Source: Bifidobacterium bifidum ATCC 29521 = JCM 1255 = DSM 20456
Lineage (GTDB): Bacteria > Actinomycetota > Actinomycetes > Actinomycetales > Bifidobacteriaceae
Direction: 5' to 3'
Assembly: GCF_001025135.1 (NCBI RefSeq)
Contig: NZ_AP012323.1
Span: forward strand, 1,116,001-1,180,000
Length of the DNA: 64,000 nt
A model generated the notes under the pieces. It made no database searches, had not been told where the DNA came from, and saw only the letters and a list, made by a program, of their open reading frames with translations. Made by a program: the position numbers and the translations under genes. Positions 8,482-16,694 of the stretch are shown here, one piece after another. Numbering within the stretch: the stretch's first letter is position 1; every line of letters begins with the position of its first letter.

Positions 8482-9477
8482 GTGTCAGTCACAGAGGAGC
8501 CGGCGGAGACGCCGTTGGTCGGTCAAAGCGTCATCACGCTGGATACGCTTTCCATTTCCCAGATTCGAGATTTGCTGCACAAGGCGGCATACATCGATGC
8601 GAACCGCAAACGCGTGGCGCATACCTGCGACGGCAGGGTGTTGGCCACGCTTTTTTATGAGCCCAGCACGCGCACTCGCCTGAGCTTCGAGACCGCCATG
8701 CTGCGGCTCGGCGGCCAGGTCATCGGGTTCGCCGGCGCGCAGCTCGCCTCGGTGTCCAAGGGCGAGTCCATCGCCGACACGCTCAAGACCGTGTCCAACT
8801 ACGTGGACGTGGTCGCCATCCGCCACCCGAAGGAGGGAGCGGCGCTGGTCGCCTCGCGCGCCGCGTCCGTGCCCGTGATCAACGCGGGCGACGGCGGCCA
8901 CATGCACCCCACGCAGACGCTCGCCGACTTGGCGACGCTGCAATCGCGCTTCGGTCGTGTCACCGACCTGACCATCGGCCTGTGCGGCGATCTGACGTTC
9001 GGCCGCACCGTGCATTCGCTGATCGAGACGCTGTGCCGCTTCGGCAACGTGCGTTTCGTGCTGATCAGCCCCGACGAGCTCAAGACCCCGCGCTATGTGA
9101 TCGACCGCATCAAGGCGACGCCGTCCTGCTCCTACGTGGAGGTCAAGGACCTCGTCTCCGTGATCGGCGACCTCGACGTGCTGTACATGACCCGCGTGCA
9201 GCAGGAGCGCTTCTTCAACGAGGATGACTACCTGCGTCTGCGCGACACGTACATCCTCGACGAGGACAAGCTCTCCAAGGCCAAGCCGAGCATGGCCGTG
9301 CTGCACCCGCTGCCGCGCATCAACGAGATCGCCGTCGAGGTCGACGCCGACCCGCGCGCCGCCTACTTCGAGCAGGTCAAGAACGGCATGCTCATGCGTA
9401 TGGCATTGGAAAGCTCGGTGGTCGGAGACCAGCTGCCGGGATATGAGCCGCTCGACCCCAAGGAGGTTCAGGCCTGA
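8482..9477 (+). CDS. pyrB: Aspartate carbamoyltransferase catalytic chain
   Basis: Condenses carbamoyl phosphate with aspartate, the committed step of pyrimidine synthesis. The carbamoyl-phosphate signature FYEPSTRTRLSFE is at about residues 56-68. Further conserved motifs are NAGDGGHMHPTQTL near residue 134 and HPLPR near residue 275. The start is GTG at 8482, 6 nt after AAAGGTGAG. Its stop overlaps the pyrI start by one base, so the catalytic and regulatory chains are translationally coupled. First gene of the seven-gene pyr cluster. Confidence 0.97.
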   Translation: MSVTEEPAETPLVGQSVITLDTLSISQIRDLLHKAAYIDANRKRVAHTCDGRVLATLFYEPSTRTRLSFETAMLRLGGQVIGFAGAQLASVSKGESIADTLKTVSNYVDVVAIRHPKEGAALVASRAASVPVINAGDGGHMHPTQTLADLATLQSRFGRVTDLTIGLCGDLTFGRTVHSLIETLCRFGNVRFVLISPDELKTPRYVIDRIKATPSCSYVEVKDLVSVIGDLDVLYMTRVQQERFFNEDDYLRLRDTYILDEDKLSKAKPSMAVLHPLPRINEIAVEVDADPRAAYFEQVKNGMLMRMALESSVVGDQLPGYEPLDPKEVQA

Positions 9478-9896
9478 TGGAAGTCACCAGCATTCAAAAC
9501 GGCATCATCATCGACCATGTGCCCGCCGGCACCGCGCTCAAGGTGCTGGAGTACCTGAAGATCGATCCGTCCAAGACGCGGCTGGCGCTCATCATGAACG
9601 CCGACAGCCACCTGTACGGCACGAAGGACATCATCAAGATCGAGGATGAGGAAAACGTCGATCTCGACGTGCTCGGCCTGGTCGCCCGTCAGGCCACCGT
9701 CGGCATCGTGCGCGGCGGCAAGATCGTCCGCAAGCTCAAGCCCACGCTGCCGGAACACGTGGTGAACATCATCACCTGCGTGAATCCCCGTTGCGTGACC
9801 ACCACCGAGCGTGGTATCGACCAGATGTTCCATCTCGTGCATTCGCAGCGTCAGGAGTACCGCTGCGACTACTGCGACGAGGAAGCCAAGTTCTGA
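9477..9896 (+). CDS. pyrI: Aspartate carbamoyltransferase regulatory chain
   Basis: Binds CTP/ATP and confers allosteric control on PyrB. The 139 residues match family length: an N-terminal effector domain and a C-terminal zinc domain with all four ligands present (Cys101, Cys106, Cys130, Cys133, in CVNPRC and CDYC). The start overlaps the pyrB stop, and AAGGAGG sits in the end of pyrB. PyrI is best known from enterobacteria and archaea; its presence in a Gram-positive organism is uncommon and predicts a class B holoenzyme with feedback inhibition. Confidence 0.95.
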   Translation: MEVTSIQNGIIIDHVPAGTALKVLEYLKIDPSKTRLALIMNADSHLYGTKDIIKIEDEENVDLDVLGLVARQATVGIVRGGKIVRKLKPTLPEHVVNIITCVNPRCVTTTERGIDQMFHLVHSQRQEYRCDYCDEEAKF

Positions 9897-9912
9897 CCTC
9901 ACGCCCGTCGTT

Positions 9913-9953
9913 TCGCGGTTTCGGACGTCAAGCTCTGGCGACCGAAACCGCGA
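9913..9953 (+). other. Hairpin between pyrI and pyrC
   Basis: A perfect 12-bp stem (9913-9924 with 9942-9953) without a T-run. It is more likely an mRNA processing or stabilising element, or an attenuator, than a full terminator. Confidence 0.55.
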
Positions 9954-10004
9954 TCCAGCGGGTGCAACCGTCTTCATCAGAGCCAACCCCACAAGGAGAT
10001 GCAT

Positions 10005-11429
10005 ATGCTGATCTTACGCAACATTCGCGTCTGGGACACCGGCGAGATCATCGACATGGTGATTCCCTCGGCCGACGCACGCAATCAGCCGGAGGACGGC
10101 GGCGTCATCGAAGGTGACTTCGACGCCACCGGGCTGACGGTCGCCCCCGGCTTCGCCGATCCGCACGTGCATTTCCGCGATCCCGGCCAGACCTATAAGG
10201 AATCCATGGTGTCCGGCTGCAGGGCGGCTGCGTCGGGCGGCTACACGAACGTACTCATCATGCCGAACACTGTCCCCGCCATGGACGGGCGTGCGGTGAA
10301 GGCCGGCGCATCCGGTGCCGCGGAGGTGCTGGACGCAGGCTGCAGCGACGTCATCGACTACCTGCAGCATTACGAGCGGGTGCACGACGTGTCGCTGCCG
10401 GTGCGCTACGACCTGTGCGTATGCGCCTCCAAGGACCGCGCCGGCGTCGAGGCGAGCGACCCGGCCGACTGGCTGCGCCATCTCGACGGCCATGACATGG
10501 ATGGCAAGGACGCGTGGCAACTGGCCCACCCGGTCACCGCCATCAGCGACGACGGGGCCGCGGTGACGCCCGGCCTCCTCGACCAGGTGCTCGCCAACGT
10601 CAAGAAGAGCGGCCTGTATCTCATCGAGCATTGCGAGCATCACGACACCGGTGCGGTCAACGACGGCCCGGTTTCCCGCAAGCTCGGCGTGCCGGGAATC
10701 CCGGAGGACACCGAACTGAAGATCGTCGCGCGCGACATCGAGAAGGCGCGCGAGACCGGCGTGCACATCCACTTCCAGCATGTCAGTACGGCCATCTCCT
10801 TCGACGCGATCCGCAAGGCCAAGGCGGAAGGGCTGCCAATCACCTGTGAGACCGCGCCGCACTATCTGGCGCTGTGCGACGAGGACCTGCTCGAATACGG
10901 CACGCTGGCGAAGATGAACCCGCCTCTGCGATCGGCCGCGGATCGTCAGGCAACGATTGCCGCGATCGCGGATGGCACGGTCGACCTGCTGGCCACCGAT
11001 CATGCGCCCCACACGCTGGAGGAGAAGGAACGCGGCTTCCTGGAGGCGCCCAACGGCATCATCGGGCTGGAATGCGCGTACGGCGTGTGCCACAAGGTGC
11101 TGGTCGACGGGGGTTACATCTCCGACCAGCGGCTCATCGAGCTGATGAGCGTCGCGCCCTCGCGCCTGATGGGCCACCGGCCGACCGACGTCGCCGCGCT
11201 GCTCAACGTCACCGCCCCCTGCGCGTCCAAGCGCACTCTGGACCTGTCCGCCGTGGAGCACCCGGAGAACGTCGACCTCGCCATCCTCAACACGTCCGAG
11301 GCATGGACCGTCGACCCCGAGAAGTTCCTGTCCAAGGCCCGCAACACGCCCTTCGGCGGATGGCATGTCACCGGGCGTCCGCTGGCGACCGTCATCGGCT
11401 CCACGCTGGTATTCAGCCGCATTCACTGA
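10005..11429 (+). CDS. pyrC: Dihydroorotase
   Basis: Cyclises carbamoyl aspartate to dihydroorotate, third step of UMP synthesis. The N-terminal metal site DPHVHFRDPGQTYKES lies near residue 50, and the conserved DHAPH metal-ligand motif near residue 330, marking the long type I (amidohydrolase, AllB-like) class. I use ATG 10005 rather than ATG 9999 because the latter lies inside the ribosome site AAGGAG (9993-9998), which is correctly spaced 6 nt before 10005. This gives 474 residues. Confidence 0.96.
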   Translation: MLILRNIRVWDTGEIIDMVIPSADARNQPEDGGVIEGDFDATGLTVAPGFADPHVHFRDPGQTYKESMVSGCRAAASGGYTNVLIMPNTVPAMDGRAVKAGASGAAEVLDAGCSDVIDYLQHYERVHDVSLPVRYDLCVCASKDRAGVEASDPADWLRHLDGHDMDGKDAWQLAHPVTAISDDGAAVTPGLLDQVLANVKKSGLYLIEHCEHHDTGAVNDGPVSRKLGVPGIPEDTELKIVARDIEKARETGVHIHFQHVSTAISFDAIRKAKAEGLPITCETAPHYLALCDEDLLEYGTLAKMNPPLRSAADRQATIAAIADGTVDLLATDHAPHTLEEKERGFLEAPNGIIGLECAYGVCHKVLVDGGYISDQRLIELMSVAPSRLMGHRPTDVAALLNVTAPCASKRTLDLSAVEHPENVDLAILNTSEAWTVDPEKFLSKARNTPFGGWHVTGRPLATVIGSTLVFSRIH

Positions 11430-11499
11430 CGGCAGATTCGAACCGGCCCGCAAACCCGCCGTCAGCGGCGGGGCAGACACATGAAAGGAAGTACCACGC

Positions 11500-12465
11500 A
11501 TGGATCGTTTGATCGAAGCCATTGAGGAGGCACAGAACCCCAGCGTCGTCGGACTCGATCCGACGCCTGCGCTGGTCCCGCCGCAGGTCGTGGATTCGTT
11601 CACCGACGAGGTGCGGGAATCCATCGAGGATGAGTCCGAATTGCCCGCGGCACGTCTGGCCGTAGCGTATTTCGAATTCAACCGGGCGATCATCGATGCG
11701 GTCGCCGACATCGTGCCCGCGGTCAAGCCGCAGATCGCCATGTATGAGGCGATCGGCCCGGCCGGGGTCGACACATACACGATGACCTGCGAATACGCCC
11801 AGCAGCAGGGCCTGTACGTGCTCGGCGACATCAAGCGCGGCGACATCGGATCCACGGCCGCCGCATACGCCGGTCATCTATCCGGAGTCACCGACGGCGA
11901 CGGCCTGTATGACCCCTGGCACGAAGATGCCGTCACCGTCAACCCTTATCTCGGCACGGATGGCATCACGCCGTTCGTCGAGGCAGCCACGGCGCACGAC
12001 AAGGACATCTTCGTTCTTGTACGGACGTCCAACCCTTCCAGCTCCGAATTGCAGGAGCTGGAGCTTGCCGGCGGCGAGAAGCTGTACGAACGTACAGCGG
12101 ACCTGGTGGAGGGCTGGGGCGCCGACACCATCGGACGCCACGGGTATTCGCACGTCGGCGCGGTCGTCGGCGCGACCCATCCGCAGGAGGGCAAAGCGCT
12201 TAGGGACCGGATGCCCCACACTTTCTTCCTCGTGCCGGGGTACGGCGCGCAGGGAGGCAAGGCGGGCGACGTCGCCGGGATGTTCGACGCCGACGGCTCC
12301 GGTGCCATCGTGAACTCCTCACGCGGCATCATCGGCGCATGGCGCAAGAGCGAGGAATACCGCGAGGACATGAGCGCCGACGACGCGCTCGACCTGGTGG
12401 CGCGCTGCGCCCGCAAGGCCGCGCAGGACATGCGCGACGACCTGCGCGTCAACGTGTACCGCTGA
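11500..12465 (+). CDS. pyrF: Orotidine 5'-phosphate decarboxylase, long (type 2) form
   Basis: Decarboxylates OMP to UMP, the last step of the pathway. At 321 residues it belongs to the longer actinobacterial subfamily. The catalytic signature LGDIKRGDIGST is near residue 107 and holds the Lys and Asp charge network; VVGLDPTP near residue 16 and the FFLVPGYGAQGG phosphate-binding loop near residue 245 also fit. The start follows AAAGGAAGTACCACGC. A strong terminator immediately downstream separates it from pyrK, so pyrKDE may need their own promoter or read-through. Confidence 0.95.
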   Translation: MDRLIEAIEEAQNPSVVGLDPTPALVPPQVVDSFTDEVRESIEDESELPAARLAVAYFEFNRAIIDAVADIVPAVKPQIAMYEAIGPAGVDTYTMTCEYAQQQGLYVLGDIKRGDIGSTAAAYAGHLSGVTDGDGLYDPWHEDAVTVNPYLGTDGITPFVEAATAHDKDIFVLVRTSNPSSSELQELELAGGEKLYERTADLVEGWGADTIGRHGYSHVGAVVGATHPQEGKALRDRMPHTFFLVPGYGAQGGKAGDVAGMFDADGSGAIVNSSRGIIGAWRKSEEYREDMSADDALDLVARCARKAAQDMRDDLRVNVYR

Positions 12466-12478
12466 GGCGGTGAGCCGC

Positions 12479-12521
12479 ATGCGGTGATTCGGCTTCGGGA
12501 GACGCCGCCGAATCACCGCAT
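12479..12521 (+). terminator. Intrinsic terminator between pyrF and pyrK
   Basis: A 14-bp perfect stem (12479-12492 with 12508-12521) followed by TTCGTT splits the pyr cluster into pyrBICF and pyrKDE. Confidence 0.75.
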
Positions 12522-12597
12522 TTCGTTGCGCCACGAGCGCGTCACGGCATCGTCATGCCGTAATCTTGAACTGATGGTCACATGGATGGAGGAGTGT

Positions 12598-13428
12598 ATG
12601 CCAGCAGCCACCTTCACGCCGGTCGATGATGTCGTAAGCCAAGCGACTTCCGCCGGTTTCTTCCCCGGACGACATGCCGTCGACGTCACCGATGTGCGCA
12701 GGCTGTCGGACGGCGTATTCCGCCTGACGTTCCGCGACGGATACATCGCCGCCCACGCCAAGGCGGCGCAGTTCGTCAACCTGTTCAGCCATGACAGCAT
12801 GATGCTGATGCCGCGTCCGTTCGGGGTGAGTGAGGTGCGCGACGATCTGGTCAGCGTCATCTTCGCCGTCGTCGGCAAGGGGACGCAGGAGTTCTCGCGT
12901 CTTCATGCCGGGGACCGGATCGACGTGCTCGGCCCGCTCGGCCGCCCGTTCAACACGAAACGCGACGCACACTATCTGCTGGTCGGCGGAGGCCTGGGCG
13001 TGCCGCCGCTGATCTATGCCGCGCAACGGTTGCAGGCGTCGGAAAAGTCACACTCGACCGCGGTGTTCGGCTACAGGAACGTGCATTTCGCCGATGAGAT
13101 CGTGAGCTCTTACGCACACCGCACGCTGAGCATCGACGAGTCGGAAGGCAACGTCATCACGTTGCTTGACCGCATGGAATCACAAGGGGAACTGGCGGCC
13201 GGCGGCCTGGAGCCGGTCGTGCTGTCGTGCGGCCCGCTGCCGATGATGAAGGCGGTGGCCCTGTGGACGACCGCGCGGGGCATCGAATGCCAGCTCAGCA
13301 TGGAGCAGCGCATGGGATGCGGATACGGCACATGCGTGACCTGCGTGGTCGATACGGTCGCCGGGCGCAGCAAGGTGTGCTCTGACGGACCGGTGTTCAC
13401 CGCCCAGCAGCTCGGATGGGAGGCGTGA
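12598..13428 (+). CDS. pyrK: Dihydroorotate dehydrogenase electron-transfer subunit
   Basis: An FAD and [2Fe-2S] protein that passes electrons from the PyrD subunit to NAD+. The FAD-binding RPFGVSEV is near residue 74 and the NAD-binding GGGLGVPPL near residue 130. The iron-sulfur cysteines are in MGCGYGTCVTC near residue 240, with a fourth about 12 residues later (KVCSDGPV). The frame is open further upstream, but it runs into the terminator hairpin; ATG 12598 follows GGAGGAGTGT and gives the usual length (276 aa). Its end nearly abuts pyrD. Confidence 0.94.
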   Translation: MPAATFTPVDDVVSQATSAGFFPGRHAVDVTDVRRLSDGVFRLTFRDGYIAAHAKAAQFVNLFSHDSMMLMPRPFGVSEVRDDLVSVIFAVVGKGTQEFSRLHAGDRIDVLGPLGRPFNTKRDAHYLLVGGGLGVPPLIYAAQRLQASEKSHSTAVFGYRNVHFADEIVSSYAHRTLSIDESEGNVITLLDRMESQGELAAGGLEPVVLSCGPLPMMKAVALWTTARGIECQLSMEQRMGCGYGTCVTCVVDTVAGRSKVCSDGPVFTAQQLGWEA

Positions 13429-13430
13429 CC

Positions 13431-14378
13431 ATGGATGCCGTCACCGACACGAACGTATATGAGCCGCACCAGTGGAAGCATTCGACCATCGTCGCCGGCG
13501 TCAAATGGAAGAACCCCGTCGGCACCGCGTCCGGGACGTTCCAGCTCGCGGCATGCCGTTGGTTCTATGACGTGAGCCAGATGGGCGCCATCTGCACCAA
13601 GGGCGTGTCCCCAGAGCCATGGCAGGGCAATCCCGGCCCGCGCACGGCGGAGACCCCCGCCGGCATGGTGAACTCCGTGGGGTTGCAGAATCCCGGCGTG
13701 GATCATTATCTGGTGGACGAGCTGCCCAAGCTCAAGGACCTCGGAGCCACGGTCATCACCAATGTCGCCGGGCATAGCGACGACGAGTACGCCGAAGTCG
13801 TGGCGAAACTGGCCGACTCGCGCGCCGACATGCTGGAGATCAACGTCAGCTGCCCCAACGTCAATCACGGCGGCATGAGCGTCGGAACCGACCCGGAGGC
13901 GCTGCACCGCCTGATCGACCGCCTGCGCAAGATCACCTCAAAGCCGATGATCGTGAAACTGTCGCCCAACGTCACCGACATCACGGCGATCGCACGGGCC
14001 GCGGTGGATGCCGGCGCCGACGCGCTGAGCCTCATCAACACGCTGGTCGGCATGCGCATCGACATCCGCACCGGCGAACCGATCCTCTCGAACCGCACGG
14101 GCGGCGTGTCCGGCCCGGCGATCTTCCCGATCGCGCTGAGCTACGTGTGGCGCGTGCGTCAGGCGCTGCCCGACATTCCGATCATCGGCATCGGCGGCAT
14201 CGACTCGGGGGAGAAGGCACTGGAATACCTGTATGCGGGCGCGAACGCCGTCGAGGTCGGCGCGGCTGCCCTGTACGATCCGACGGCACCACTGCGCGTG
14301 GCCCGCGAGCTCGACGACCTGTTGGATTCAAGGCCCGAACTTGCGGCGAAGCTCGCAGCGGGGGAGACTTGGAGATAA
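13431..14378 (+). CDS. pyrD: Dihydroorotate dehydrogenase catalytic subunit, class 1B
   Basis: Oxidises dihydroorotate to orotate with FMN and, with PyrK, uses NAD+ as acceptor. The class 1 catalytic cysteine is in EINVSCPNVNHGG near residue 140, with the conserved IVKLSPNVTDI near residue 175 and the phosphate-binding GIGGI near residue 250. GGGAGG at 13418-13423 places the start at ATG 13431 (315 aa); an in-frame ATG 15 nt earlier overlaps that site. The partner pyrK is immediately upstream, which confirms class 1B. Confidence 0.95.
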   Translation: MDAVTDTNVYEPHQWKHSTIVAGVKWKNPVGTASGTFQLAACRWFYDVSQMGAICTKGVSPEPWQGNPGPRTAETPAGMVNSVGLQNPGVDHYLVDELPKLKDLGATVITNVAGHSDDEYAEVVAKLADSRADMLEINVSCPNVNHGGMSVGTDPEALHRLIDRLRKITSKPMIVKLSPNVTDITAIARAAVDAGADALSLINTLVGMRIDIRTGEPILSNRTGGVSGPAIFPIALSYVWRVRQALPDIPIIGIGGIDSGEKALEYLYAGANAVEVGAAALYDPTAPLRVARELDDLLDSRPELAAKLAAGETWR

Positions 14379-14399
14379 CCATCAATTGAGGAGGGTATT

Positions 14400-15098
14400 G
14401 TGACCATCGCGACTCTTGACCATCGCTTCACCGAATTCCTGCTGGAATCGAACGCGCTGAAGTTCGGCGACTTCACCCTGAAATCAGGGCGTCAATCGCC
14501 GTATTTCATCAACGCCGGCGCGTTCAATGACGGTCGCAAGATCGCCACGCTGGGTGCGTTCTACGCCGAGAAGATCGCCGAGGAGATCAAGGCCGGGCGT
14601 CTTCCGCACGACATCGACACGGTGTTCGGCCCGGCTTATAAGGGCATTCCGCTGGCCGTATCCACCGCGATCGCGCTGACCTCCGGCCACGGCATGCAGG
14701 TCGGCTACACGTTCGACCGCAAGGAGAAAAAGGACCACGGCGACGGTGGCATGATGGTCGGCACGCAGCTGGCCGACGGCATGAAGGTGCTGCTCGTCGA
14801 CGACGTGATGACCGCAGGAACCGCGGTGCGCGAGGTCATCCCCAAGCTCAGGGCCGAGGCCGACGTCGACATCGTCGGTCTGGTGTTGAGCGTCGACCGT
14901 ATGGAGAAGACGAAGGACTCCGACCTGTCCGCGGTGGCCGCGGTCGAGAAGGAATTCGGATTCCCCGTGCTCGCCATCGCCAATGTGCGCGAGATCTTCG
15001 AGGCCGGGCGCAACATCGTCACGTCCGACGGCCAGCCGTACGTGACCGACGCCATCAAGAGCGCGGCCGACGACTATCTCGAACGCTACGGCGCCTGA
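14400..15098 (+). CDS. pyrE: Orotate phosphoribosyltransferase
   Basis: Joins orotate to PRPP to give OMP. The PRPP-binding motif [13 protein letters not shown] is near residue 130 and the [13 protein letters not shown] start motif near residue 23. The start codon is GTG at 14400, 4 nt after GAGGAGGG. At 232 residues it is of normal length. It closes the pyr cluster and is followed by an intrinsic terminator. Confidence 0.96.
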   Translation: MTIATLDHRFTEFLLESNALKFGDFTLKSGRQSPYFINAGAFNDGRKIATLGAFYAEKIAEEIKAGRLPHDIDTVFGPAYKGIPLAVSTAIALTSGHGMQVGYTFDRKEKKDHGDGGMMVGTQLADGMKVLLVDDVMTAGTAVREVIPKLRAEADVDIVGLVLSVDRMEKTKDSDLSAVAAVEKEFGFPVLAIANVREIFEAGRNIVTSDGQPYVTDAIKSAADDYLERYGA

Positions 15099-15114
15099 TT
15101 CGTATCCGGCGCTG

Positions 15115-15151
15115 ACGGGCTGCGGCATTGCATTTGCCGTAGCCCGTTTTC
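15115..15151 (+). terminator. Intrinsic terminator after pyrE
   Basis: A stem of 12 bp with one mismatch (15115-15127 with 15135-15147) followed by TTTCTT closes the pyr cluster. Confidence 0.8.
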
Positions 15152-15168
15152 TTATGGGCGTGTCGCCG

Positions 15169-15199
15169 TTTTACTTCAAGTACTTGAGGTTTTTAGAGT
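15169..15199 (+). promoter_or_regulatory. MerR-type promoter with 19-bp spacer and palindromic operator
   Basis: TTTTAC (15169-15174) and TAGAGT (15194-15199) are 19 bp apart, the overlong spacing typical of MerR-activated promoters. The dyad CTTCAAG-TA-CTTGAGG (15174-15189) sits in the spacer. A near-identical arrangement precedes the gene at 33997. Confidence 0.6.
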
Positions 15200-15206
15200 T
15201 GACGAT

Positions 15207-15421
15207 ATGAGCACAACAACCGCATGGCATACGATTCGCGAGGCGGCGATGATTTCCGGGCTTCCGGAGTCCACGCTGCGCTACTACGAGCAGATCGGCA
15301 TCATCGCTCCCATCGCCCGTGACCCGAGTTCGGGGCATCGCGCCTATTCGAAAAGCTCATCGAAGAGAACCGGAACATCATCGAGCAGGTGAAGCGCCTG
15401 CAGCCCGACGCCAAACAATAG
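15207..15421 (+). pseudogene. MerR-family regulator, internal deletion with frame change
   Basis: The first 48 codons encode a good MerR winged-helix start: TIREAAMISGLPESTLRYYEQIG, then the wing ending GHRAYS. The frame then breaks at about 15347-15350 and continues one frame back as FEKLIEENRNIIEQVKRLQP to a stop at 15419-15421, which is the typical C-terminal coiled helix of such proteins. Intact small MerR proteins are about 120-140 residues, so roughly 50-60 codons are missing. The HTH may still be made (61 aa), but without the dimerisation helix it should not work normally. It sits before a zinc alcohol dehydrogenase, a common MerR target. Confidence 0.8.
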
Positions 15422-15461
15422 CCGGCAACCGACAGATATTCACAACAAAGGAGTGATTGAC

Positions 15462-16505
15462 ATGATCGAAATGATGAAGGCTGCGATATTCGTGGAGCCC
15501 GGCAAGATGACCGTCGAGGAGGTGCCGAAGGCGACGCTTCGGCAGGACGACGACATCGTGATTCGCGTGGTGCGCACTTGCGTGTGCGGTTCCGATTTGT
15601 GGTTCTTCCGTGGGCTGAGCAGACAGGCCGCACACAGCCAGGTGGGTCACGAGTCCATCGGTGTGGTCGAAGAGGTTGGCGCGGCGGTCGAATCCGTCAA
15701 GCCCGGCGACTTCGTGGTTGTGCCGTTCCCGTACAGTTGCGGCAAGTGCCCGGTGTGCAAGGCCGGCTTTGAATCCGTGTGCCCGCACGGCGGCTACTTC
15801 TCCGCCTGTCAGGCCGAATACCTGCGCGTACCGGAGGCGGACGGCACCGTGGTCAAGGTGCCCGGTTCGTCGGAAGACTACGATGACGCGACGCTTGCTT
15901 CGCTGCTGACCATTTCCGATGTGATGTCCACCGGTTATCACGCGGCGGCTTCTGCCGATGTCAAGCCCGGTGACACCGCCGTGGTCATGGGCGATGGCGC
16001 AGTTGGCCTGTGCGGTGTGATTGCCGCCAAGATGCGCGGTGCCACGCGCATTATTGCCATGAGCCGTCACGAGGATCGCGCGGCGCTCGCCCGCGAATTC
16101 GGTGCGACTGATATCGTGCCCGAGCGCGATCAGGCCGCCGTCGACAAGGTGCTGGGGATGACCGGCGGCTATGGTGCCGACGCTGTGCTCGAATGCGTGG
16201 GCTCCAAGCAGTCCTTCGACACGGCGATCGGTCTGATCCGTCGTGGTGGCGTGATCGGCCGCGTGGGCCTGCCGCATGATGTGGTAATCAGCGCCGAAGG
16301 CACGTTCTACGGCAACATCGGCATCAAGGGCGGCCCGGCTCCCGTGCGCCACTATGATCTTGACGCCGGTCTGCTGGACGCGGTGCTTGAGGGGAGGATC
16401 AACCCCGGTCGCGTGTTCACCGCCGAGTACGACCTCGACCACATCCAGGACGCCTATGAGGCCATGGACCAGCGCAAGGTGATTAAGGCGCTGATTCGCC
16501 TCTAG
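15462..16505 (+). CDS. Zinc-dependent alcohol dehydrogenase family protein
   Basis: A medium-chain NAD(P)-dependent oxidoreductase. Catalytic-zinc ligands are visible in RTCVCGSDLW (near residue 40) and GHESIGVVEEVG (near residue 65). The structural-zinc motif CGKCPVCKAGFESVC has its four cysteines near residue 95-110. The Rossmann glycine motif GDGAVGL is near residue 178. ATG 15462 is chosen because AAAGGAG ends 8 nt before it; an in-frame GTG at 15453 overlaps that site. The substrate is unknown. With the broken merR upstream, its original control is probably lost. Confidence 0.9.
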   Translation: MIEMMKAAIFVEPGKMTVEEVPKATLRQDDDIVIRVVRTCVCGSDLWFFRGLSRQAAHSQVGHESIGVVEEVGAAVESVKPGDFVVVPFPYSCGKCPVCKAGFESVCPHGGYFSACQAEYLRVPEADGTVVKVPGSSEDYDDATLASLLTISDVMSTGYHAAASADVKPGDTAVVMGDGAVGLCGVIAAKMRGATRIIAMSRHEDRAALAREFGATDIVPERDQAAVDKVLGMTGGYGADAVLECVGSKQSFDTAIGLIRRGGVIGRVGLPHDVVISAEGTFYGNIGIKGGPAPVRHYDLDAGLLDAVLEGRINPGRVFTAEYDLDHIQDAYEAMDQRKVIKALIRL

Positions 16506-16519
16506 GCGAGGCGGTTGTA

Positions 16520-16679
16520 TCAGCGAATCGTTCTCAATAAGAAACGTGCGAGGATTCCTCACAAAACAGCACAATCGAACATCAAGGGGATGCCCGGAAT
16601 TGCAACGTTCCGGGCATCCCCTTGTTCGTTTTGGCCTCAGCGACGGCTCGCACTTTTCTTATTGAGAACCGTTCGCTGA
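16520..16679. repeat. 160-bp element with 33-bp terminal inverted repeats
   Basis: Positions 16520-16552 and 16647-16679 are inverted copies matching at 30 of 33 positions, enclosing 94 bp that include a perfect terminator hairpin. The arms contain TTCTCAATAAGAA, itself nearly palindromic. This could be a MITE-like element, or two copies of a regulator site in opposite orientation. Confidence 0.6.
16583..16624. terminator. Bidirectional terminator between the alcohol dehydrogenase and the membrane protein gene
   Basis: A perfect 16-bp stem (16583-16598 with 16609-16624) followed by TTCGTTTT lies between convergent genes and at the centre of the larger inverted repeat. Confidence 0.85.
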
Positions 16680-16694
16680 ACACCCGGCGCGCGT

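Noticed and set aside
12484..12597. A longer PyrK starting at 12484
   Set aside because: This extension lies on the terminator hairpin, has no ribosome site and is not PyrK-like; ATG 12598 has GGAGGAG upstream.
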